Assembly (NCBI RefSeq): GCF_027887165.1
Contig: NC_077233.1
Coordinates: 186,219,887-186,283,886, forward strand
Length of the DNA stretch: 64,000 nucleotides
Direction of reading: 5' to 3'
Origin: Monodelphis domestica
Taxonomy: Eukaryota; Chordata; Mammalia; Didelphimorphia; Didelphidae
In this document: positions 57,241-64,000 of the stretch, piece after piece
Layout of the letters: each line of letters starts with the position of its first letter
Numbering within the stretch: the first letter of the stretch is position 1
Notes under the pieces: generated by a model
What the model saw: only the letters and a program-made list of their open reading frames with translations
Database searches by the model: none
What the model was told of the DNA's origin: nothing
Position numbers and translations under genes: made by a program

Positions 57241-57800
57241 AATAATAGGGTTTGCTTAGCTTGCATGGATACAATTTTCAGACATAAGTCAAGAAGACAC
57301 AATAATATTTTCTTGATGAGGGACTCTTATTCTGCTATCTCCTTTCTGTTTACCCAAAGATCCTTCTCAGAAAGGTTGCCAATATAGTGTTTTAAGTGAA
57401 AGCTTCCAGATTTTGGGAGACCTTAACCAAAATCTACCAGCCCTATGCTCAGTCCCTTTATTTTTTATTTATTTTAAAATAATTTATTTGAGTTTTAAAA
57501 TTTCTATATTATCTATATTCCAACCAACCATCCTGTAAACCAACCTCCTCTGACCCTCCCAGATAACTATTTCATACAACTAAGAATATACTGAATGCCC
57601 TTATATCTGTGGGATGGCTAGGGATTACAGCATCAGGGCAAGACCCTTTCATATACTTGAAGCAGAGATCTTGATGCTCTAGCTGCCAAAGTGGCAGGAT
57701 CTTCTGTTTAGTAATATTCCCTAGATAGGAGGATGCTTGAAATTTATCTATGTTATAGCCTGGAGACTTCCCCTTTGAAAAGACACAAGACTTGCTCTCT
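57241..57800. other. Mostly unassigned
   Basis: 57460-57600 has an AT-rich then C-rich pattern reminiscent of an antisense L1 3' UTR (aaccaacctcctctgaccct), too weak to call. Confidence 0.3.
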
Positions 57801-57804
57801 CTAT

Positions 57805-57958
57805 TTTTTTAACCCTTACTTTCTATCTTAGAATCAATACTAAGCATTGGTTCCAAGACAGAAGAGCAGTAAGGACTAGGCAATAGGGTTTAAATGACTT
57901 GCCCAGGGTCACCCAGCTAGGAAATAGTGTCTGAGGCCAGATTTGAACCCACTAAGTA
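57805..57958 (-). mobile_element. Group A SINE, truncated
   Basis: Antisense: aacccttactttctatctta, then gacttgcccagggtcaccca and gaggccagatttgaaccca. The 5' head is missing. Confidence 0.85.
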
Positions 57959-57964
57959 CCTTTT

Positions 57965-58212
57965 TTTAAAAACAAATATTATCTCATTTGATCCTCATGA
58001 AAACCCTATATGGCTAAGTACTATTACTATCCATATAATATATCTGTTGTTCATATTCTACAGAGGAAACAGAAGTTTCCTACAGAGGAAAAGCAAGAGT
58101 TAAGCAACTTGCTTAGAGTAACACAGCTACTAAGTGCTGAGGTTTGATTTTAAACCCAGGATTTCCTGATCCCAGTTGTAGGGTTCTATCCACTGTACCA
58201 TCCAGCTTCCTC
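57965..58212 (-). mobile_element. Group E CORE-SINE
   Basis: Antisense: catttgatcctcatgaaaac, then taagcaacttgcttagagta and cacagctactaagtgctgag. A local gtttcctacagaggaaa duplication lies at about 58060-58090. Confidence 0.8.
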
Positions 58213-58400
58213 AAAGAATAACTGGCTCTGGAATCAGAAGACCAATCTAGATTCACACCCATCACTAATTCTGATTGGGTGATGGCAGATAAGTGACTTA
58301 ACTTACTCAGAGCCTCAGTTTACCCATTTGTTAAATAAAAGGATTGGACCAGATGACTTCCTAGCTCTCTTCCAACTCTAAATCTAGGATTCCATGGCCC
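58213..58400 (+). mobile_element. Group C SINE
   Basis: Sense: ggctctggaatcagaagacc, then cagagcctcagtttacccat and gattggaccagatgacttcc. Confidence 0.8.
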
Positions 58401-58589
58401 CAAATCCAGCATTCATTCTGGTTTATTCCATTGCTTCTCATAAAGTTGATATTTTGAACCAGAGTGTAAGATTAGACAATTAACCTGATTCAATTTCATC
58501 TTAATCACCTTGGCTAAGTGTTCTTACCTGTCAAAGCCTTTTGCATCTGCACTCTCTTGTGAAATGGGTGAGCCATTTTTTCTAAGCTT

Positions 58590-58695
58590 TGAATAATCAG
58601 CCAATCTGCCCGAGGTCACACAAGTAATAAGAAGCAGGGACAGAAATTGAACTTTCTGACACCAGATCTGATGCTCTTTCCTGTGTAATGTTCTA
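58590..58695 (-). mobile_element. Group E CORE-SINE fragment
   Basis: Antisense: cccgaggtcacacaagtaat, then ctgacaccagatctgatgct. Confidence 0.65.
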
Positions 58696-59518
58696 ATGAT
58701 GAACGAGAATGTCTAGATTTACACACTGGGAGAGGAATTTTCTGAAGACTCTCTTCATCCCTGGGGTGGAGGAAGAATCCCATCTGTTTCCTTCCTACTT
58801 CCTCATTTCTCCAACACATACAACTCATAAAACTGCCCTAATTGCTTTTTTTCTCACACTTCTAGCACTTGTTGGAAGGCATATGAGAAAGCAGTGTCTC
58901 CCTCTTACCTAACCAGCTGAAGAAATTCAAGGAAGGCCTCTCTCCCCATAAGGACCAGATCAACATCCCAGAAAAAACTGGAAAGTATAGCACCACCAAA
59001 GATAGCTACCACCCTGGATGAATAAATTCCAGAAAGCATAAAAAGCCTCTTAAGATAATTGTCATCTTATTTATTCTCACAACACCCAGAGAGGAAATAA
59101 TTAGACTAGCAACAGCTCAGGTTTGAGGTCACAACACATTTCTAAAGACTGATGCTGAACTGAACTGAGAAATCACAGTGATTATAGAATGGCTTTTAAA
59201 ATATTATTTTCCACAGTTATATTTACTTATTTAATCCTGTCTCTTCCTACTTATCGGTGTGAACCCTCTGCTCTAGCCACACTGACTTCTCTAGTGTTCA
59301 CCAAGCATGCCATAACCATTCCCACTATTTGCAGGAGGGATAAAAGTGATGTCCAAACTATTTATTGTCCTATCCTTTGCCTGAATGAATGAAAAACATC
59401 ATGACGCAAAATTCTGAGTGGTAGAAGGGAGAATATTTGACATTTTGGGTCACTAGCTTCTTTTTGGGGGAGGTAGATGACCCTCCACTCCCTGCTCTTT
59501 CTTCCTAATTGATTTATC
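58696..59518. other. No recognisable feature
   Basis: Nothing recognised. The frame at 59189-59392 has a hydrophobic start but no domain or splice context. Confidence 0.4.
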
Positions 59519-59872
59519 TTTTTTTTTAAACATTATTTTATTTGGTCATTTCCAAACATTATTCATTGGAAACAAAAATCATTTTCTTTTCCTCCTTCCC
59601 CCGCTTCCCACCACCTCTCCCATAGCCTGCGCATAATTCCACTGGGTATTACATGTGTTCTTGACTCGAACCCATTTCCATGTTGTTGGTATTTGCTCTA
59701 GAGTGTTCATTTAGAGTCTCTCCTCAGTCATATCCCCTCCACCCCTGTAGTCAAGCAGTTGCTTTTCTTCAGTGTTTTAACTCTCACAGTTTATCCTCTG
59801 CTTGTGGATAGTATTTTTTAGATCCCTGCAGATTGTTCAGGGACATTGCATTGACACTATTGGAGAAGTCTA

Positions 59873-62800
59873 TTACCTTCGATTGTACCACAGTGTATCA
59901 GTCTCTGTGTACAATGTTCTCCTGGTTCTGCTCTTCTCACTCTGCATCACTTCCTGGAGGTTGTTCCAGTCTCCATGGAATTCCTCCACTTTATTATTCC
60001 TTTTAGCACAATAGTATTCCATCACCAACAGATACCACAATTTGTTCAGCCATTCCCCAATTGAAGGGCATCCCCTCATTTTCCAATTTTTGGCCACCAC
60101 AAAGAGTGCAGCTATGAATATTTTTGGACAAGTTTTTTTTTTCCTTATTATCTCTTTGGGATACAAACCCAGCAGTGCTATGGCTGGTCAAAGGGCAGAC
60201 AGTCTTTTATCACCCTTTGGACATAGTTCCAAATTGCCCTCCAGAATGGTTGGATCAATTCACAATTCCACCAGCAATGAATTAGTGTCCCTACTTTGCC
60301 GCATACCCTCCAGCATTCATTACTTTCCATAGCTGTCATGTTAGCCACAATCTGCTAGGTGTGAGATGATACCTCAGAGTTTTGTTTTGATTTGCATCTC
60401 TCTGATTATAAGAGATATAGAGCACTTTTTCATGTGCTTATTAATAGTTTTGATCTCTTTGGATGAGAACTGCCTGTTCATATCCCTTGCCCATTTATCA
60501 ATTGGAGAATGGCTTGATTTTTTGTACAATTGATTTAGCTCTTTGTAAATTTGAGTAATTAAACCTTTGTCAGAGGTTTTTATGAAGATTGCTGCCCAAT
60601 TTGTTGCTTTCCTTCTGATTTTAGTTACATTGGTTTTGTTTGTACAAATACTTTTTAATTTGATGTATTCCAAGTTATTTATTTTGTATTTTGTGACTCT
60701 TTCTAAGTCTTGCTTGGTTTTAAAATCTTTCCCTTCCCAAAGGTCTGACATGTATACTCTGGGTTTGTCATATACTGTCATGCTGAGGTCACTTACCCGA
60801 GTCTATTCCACTGATCCTCCTTTCTGTCTCATAGCCAGTAGCAAATTGTTTTGATGACCGCTGCTTTATAATATAGTCTGAGATCTGGGACTGCAAGGCC
60901 CCCTTCCTTTGTATTTTTTTTTCATTGTGTCCCTGGATATCCTTGATCCTTTGTTCTTCCAAATGAACTTTATTATGTTTTTTTTCTAAATCAGTAAAAA
61001 AATTTTTTTTGAAAGTTCAATAGGTATGGCACTAAATAGATAAATGCGTTTGGGTAGGATGGTTATTTTTAGTATATTGGCTCGTCCTACCCATGAGCAG
61101 TTAATGTTCTTCCGATTGTTCAAGTCTAGTTTTAGTTGTGTGGAGAGTGTTCTGTAGTTGTGTTCATATACTTCCTGTGTTTGTTTCGAGAGATAGATTC
61201 CTAGGTATTTTATTTTGTCTAAGGTGATTTTGAATGGGATTTCTCTTTGTAGTTCTTGCTGCTGAGCTGTGTTGGAAATATATAGAAATGCTGATGACTT
61301 ATGTGGGTTTATTTTGTATCCTACAACTTTGCTAAAGGTGTTGATTATTTCGATTAGCTTTTTGGTTGAATCTCTAGGATTCTTTAAGTAGATCATCATG
61401 TCATCCGCAAAGAGTGATAACTTGGTCTCCTCCTTGCCTATTTTGATGCCTTCAATTTCTTTTTCTTCTCTAATTGCTACTGCTAGTGTTTCTAGTACAA
61501 TGTCAAACAGTAGAGGTGATAATGGGCATCCTCATTTCACTCCTGATCTTATTGGAAATGCATCTAGTTTATCCTCATTGCAGATGATATTAGTTGATGG
61601 TTTTAGATATATACTGTTTATTAATTTTAGAAATGACCCTTCTATTCCAATGCTTTCTAGTGTCTTTAATAGGAATTGGTGTTGTGTTTTATCAAAGGCT
61701 TTTTCTGCGGCTATTGAAATAATCATGTGATTTTTGTTGGTTTGCTTGTTGATGTGGTCAATTATGTGGATGGTTTTCCTAATATTGAACCAGCCCTGCA
61801 TCCCTGGTATAAATTCTACTTGATCATGGTGAATGACTCTTCTGATCACTTGCTGGAGTCTTTTTGCTAGTATCCTATTTAAGATTTTTGCATACATATT
61901 CATTGGGGAGATTGGTCTATAATTTTCTTTCTCTGTTTTTGGCCTGCCTGGCTTTGGGATCAGAACCTTGTTTGTGTCATAAAAGGAATTTGGTAGAACT
62001 CCCTCTTTGCTTATTATGTCAAATAGTTTGTATAGTTTTGGGGTTAGCTGTTCTTTGAATGTTTGATAGAATTCACTGGTGAATCCATCAGGCCCTGGGG
62101 ATTTTTTCTTAGGAAGTCCTTTGATGGCCTGTTGGATTTCTTTTTCTGATATGGGATTATTTAAGAAATCTATTTCTTCTTCTGTTAGTCTAGGCAATTT
62201 ATATTTTTGTAAATATTCGTCCATATCACCTAGGTTGGTATATTTTTTGCCATATATTTGGGCAAAGTAGTTTTTAATGATTGCCTTAATTTCCTCTTCA
62301 TTGGAGGTGAGGTCCCCCTTTTCATCCTTGATGCTGTTAATTTGCCTTTCTTCTTTCCTTTTTTAAAATTAGATTGACCAGTACTTTGTCTATTTTGTCT
62401 GTTTTTTTTCAAAGTACTAACTTCTAGTCTTGTTTATTAGTGCAATAGTTCTATCACTTTCAATTTTATTAATCTCTCCCTTAATTTTTAGGATCTCTAG
62501 TTTGGTTTTCTTCTGGGGGTTTTTAATTTGTTCGTTTTCAAGTTTTTTGATTTGCGTTTCCAATTCATTGATCTCTGCCCTCCCTAATTTGTTAATATAT
62601 GCACTCAGGGATATGAATTTTCCTCTAAGTACTGCCTTGGCTGCTTCCCATAAGGTCTGAAAGGATGTCTCACCATTGTCATTTTCTTCAACAAAATTAT
62701 TAATTGTTTCTATGATTTCTTCTCTAACTAACCAATTTTGGAGTATCATATTATTTAATTTCCAATTAATTTGTGATTTAGCTCTCCATGTACCCATACT

Positions 62801-63507
62801 GATCAATATTTTTATTGCTTTATGATTTGAAAAGGTTGCATTTATTATTTCTGCTTTTCTGCATTTGAGTGCCATGTTTCTGTGACCTAGTGTAAGGTCA
62901 ATTTTTGTGAATGTGCCATGTGGTGTTGAGAATAAGGTGTATTCCTTTTTGCCCCTATTTATTTTTCTCCATACATCAATTAACTCTAATTTTTCTAAGA
63001 TTTCATTCACCTCTTTTACCTCTTTCTTGTTTATTTTTGGTTTGATTTATCTAAATTTGATAGTGGTTGGTTCAAGTCTCCCACTAATATGGTTTTACTG
63101 TCTATTTCCTCCTTCAATTCTCCTAGTTTCTCCATTAGGAATTTGGGTGCTATACTATTTGGTGCATACATGTTGATTAGTGATATTTCCTCATTGTCTA
63201 TATTCCCTTTTAACAGAATATATTTACCTTCCCTATCCCTTTTGATCAGGTCTATTTGTGCTGTGGCTTTGTCAGATATCATGATTGCAACTCCTGCCTT
63301 CTTTCTATCAGTTATGGCCCAAAAGGTCTTACTCCATCCTTTAATTCTAACCTTGTGAGTATCAACCTACCTCATATGTGTTTCTTGAAGACAACATATG
63401 GTAGGGTTTGGGGTTCTAATCCAATCTGGTATTTGTCTACGTTTTATGGGTGAGTTCATCCCATTCACGTTCAAAGTTATGATTGTCACTTGTGGATTCC
63501 CTGGCAT
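59873..63507 (-). pseudogene. L1 ORF2 (endonuclease-reverse transcriptase), lightly decayed
   Basis: Start ATG complement at 63505-63507 (MPGNPQ). The endonuclease shows TLNVNGMNS, LQETHM, NMYAPN, GDLNQP and a changed SNHKAIK, where the family has SDH. The reverse transcriptase (about 62224-61000) keeps [27 protein letters not shown] and CPLSPLLF, and the catalytic [10 protein letters not shown] at about 61385-61415 is intact. The zinc knuckle CWRVCGKVGTLIHCWWNC lies at about 60258-60315. Damage seen: a stop just after the endonuclease LQETHMR, a one-base shift at about 63028, TAG at 62417, a shift in an A-run (about 62350-62410), TGA at 61532, a shift at about 60990-61010, and an internal deletion of about 180 bp near 60770. 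It ends at the stop at 59873. Confidence 0.93.
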
Positions 63508-64000
63508 TTTGATATCTTCCCCTAGTTCTGACCTTTTTTCCCTAGCTATATCCTTTTGAACCAGTGATTTACTTTAGGTCAGTCCCCCTAGTACCCTCCC
63601 TTGAGATGCTTCCCTTTCTAGCCCCTCCCTTTTTGTGCTCCCTTCCCCTCCCCCCTTTCCTTCCCTCCCTTTTTATACTCCCTCTCCCCCCTCCTTAATT
63701 TCCCTTTCTTTCTTGCCCTAATGGATAAGATAGAATTCAGGATCCCACTGGATCTAGATGTTCTTCCCTCTCAGATTTGATTTCACTGAGAGTAAGGTTT
63801 AAGTAATTCCACTTCACGCTCTCTTCCTCTCCTTCTCATATGAGAGATCTTCCTCTCCCCTTCCCATGTGTATCTTTGTATGGGAAAGGTTATTCTATTT
63901 AGTCCCCCCCTCTACTCCTTGAAGTAAGCCTTAGTATTGTCGATGCTTCCCCCCTCCCTTTTCCTTTCTTTGCCCCCCCTTTCTCCAAATCTTCTTGATG
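63508..64000 (-). other. L1 inter-ORF spacer (second copy, partial)
   Basis: At least 490 bp upstream of ORF2 with no ORF1 end in sight. Pyrimidine-rich on the plus strand (cctccctttttatactccct). The ggtcagtccccctagtaccc block at about 63578 matches the spacer of the first L1. Confidence 0.75.

Larger units (their letters stand above)
59520..64000 (-). mobile_element. Younger L1 (3' end, ORF2, spacer), runs off the window
   Basis: Minus-strand L1 with tail (plus-strand T-run) at about 59520-59528, 3' UTR to 59872, ORF2 to 63507, and spacer to the window edge. It matches the complete L1 at 8911 in every block but is less decayed. ORF1 and the 5' UTR would lie beyond 64000, so length and target duplication cannot be judged. 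Confidence 0.93.

Noticed and set aside
1..64000. CRISPR array, operons, tRNA or rRNA genes
   Set aside because: No spaced direct-repeat array, ribosome-binding-site gene layout, tRNA gene or rRNA sequence was seen; the repeat content is vertebrate.

Overview
This window is vertebrate nuclear DNA, almost certainly from a marsupial. It is AT-rich and intron or intergenic in character, and nearly everything recognisable in it is a transposable element or a simple repeat. The marsupial reading rests on the mix of repeats: dense tRNA-like and CORE-type SINEs of kinds I know from metatherian genomes, long L2 (CR1-clade) fragments, L1s of opossum or kangaroo type, and several LTR insertions. I could not support any exon of a host protein gene, nor any tRNA, rRNA or CRISPR. 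The open reading frames are chance frames or decayed LINE and retroviral coding sequence. The genus cannot be fixed by eye.

Layout. 0-7 kb: broken L1 and L2 fragments, SINEs and TA repeats. 7.0-16.7 kb: an old minus-strand L1 that seems to lack most of ORF2 (HAL1-like), split by a complete 6.8-kb plus-strand L1 (8911-15685) flanked by a 14-bp target-site duplication. That L1 has a 5' UTR, a decayed ORF1, an unusually long spacer, a decayed ORF2 and a 3' UTR. 16.7-27.9 kb: SINEs, an old antisense L2 that still shows RT-domain similarity, and a solo LTR (20583-21616) inside it. 27.97-32.03 kb: a minus-strand endogenous retrovirus with 5' LTR, primer-binding site, gag, protease and the start of RT, cut off inside RT. 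33-45 kb: another LTR-like end, L2 fragments, an LTR related to the retrovirus, a CpG-rich 572-bp retroposon with a TTG-repeat tail and a perfect 12-bp duplication (39269-39840), a second solo LTR of the 20.6-kb family (41065-42254), and two long pyrimidine tracts between two SINEs. 45-59.5 kb: dense SINEs, L2 tails and a few repeat-poor stretches that could hold conserved non-coding sequence. 59.5-64.0 kb: a younger minus-strand L1 with a nearly full-length ORF2 that retains the RT FADD motif and runs off the window edge.

SINE groups used below. A: about 205 bp, head gggggcagctggg, tail region ttgattccaagacagaaggtaaggg. B: CORE-type with gataataatagcacc and gttgtgaggatcaaatgag. C: ends with ggactagatgacctctaagg-like sequence. 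D: ends with ctggagaaggaaatggcaaa and ggggtcacgaagagt-like sequence. E: CORE/MIR-like copies seen antisense, with ttacagatgaggaaactgag and agtgacttgcccaaggtcac. No genes form a pathway here; the window records nested, layered retroposition.
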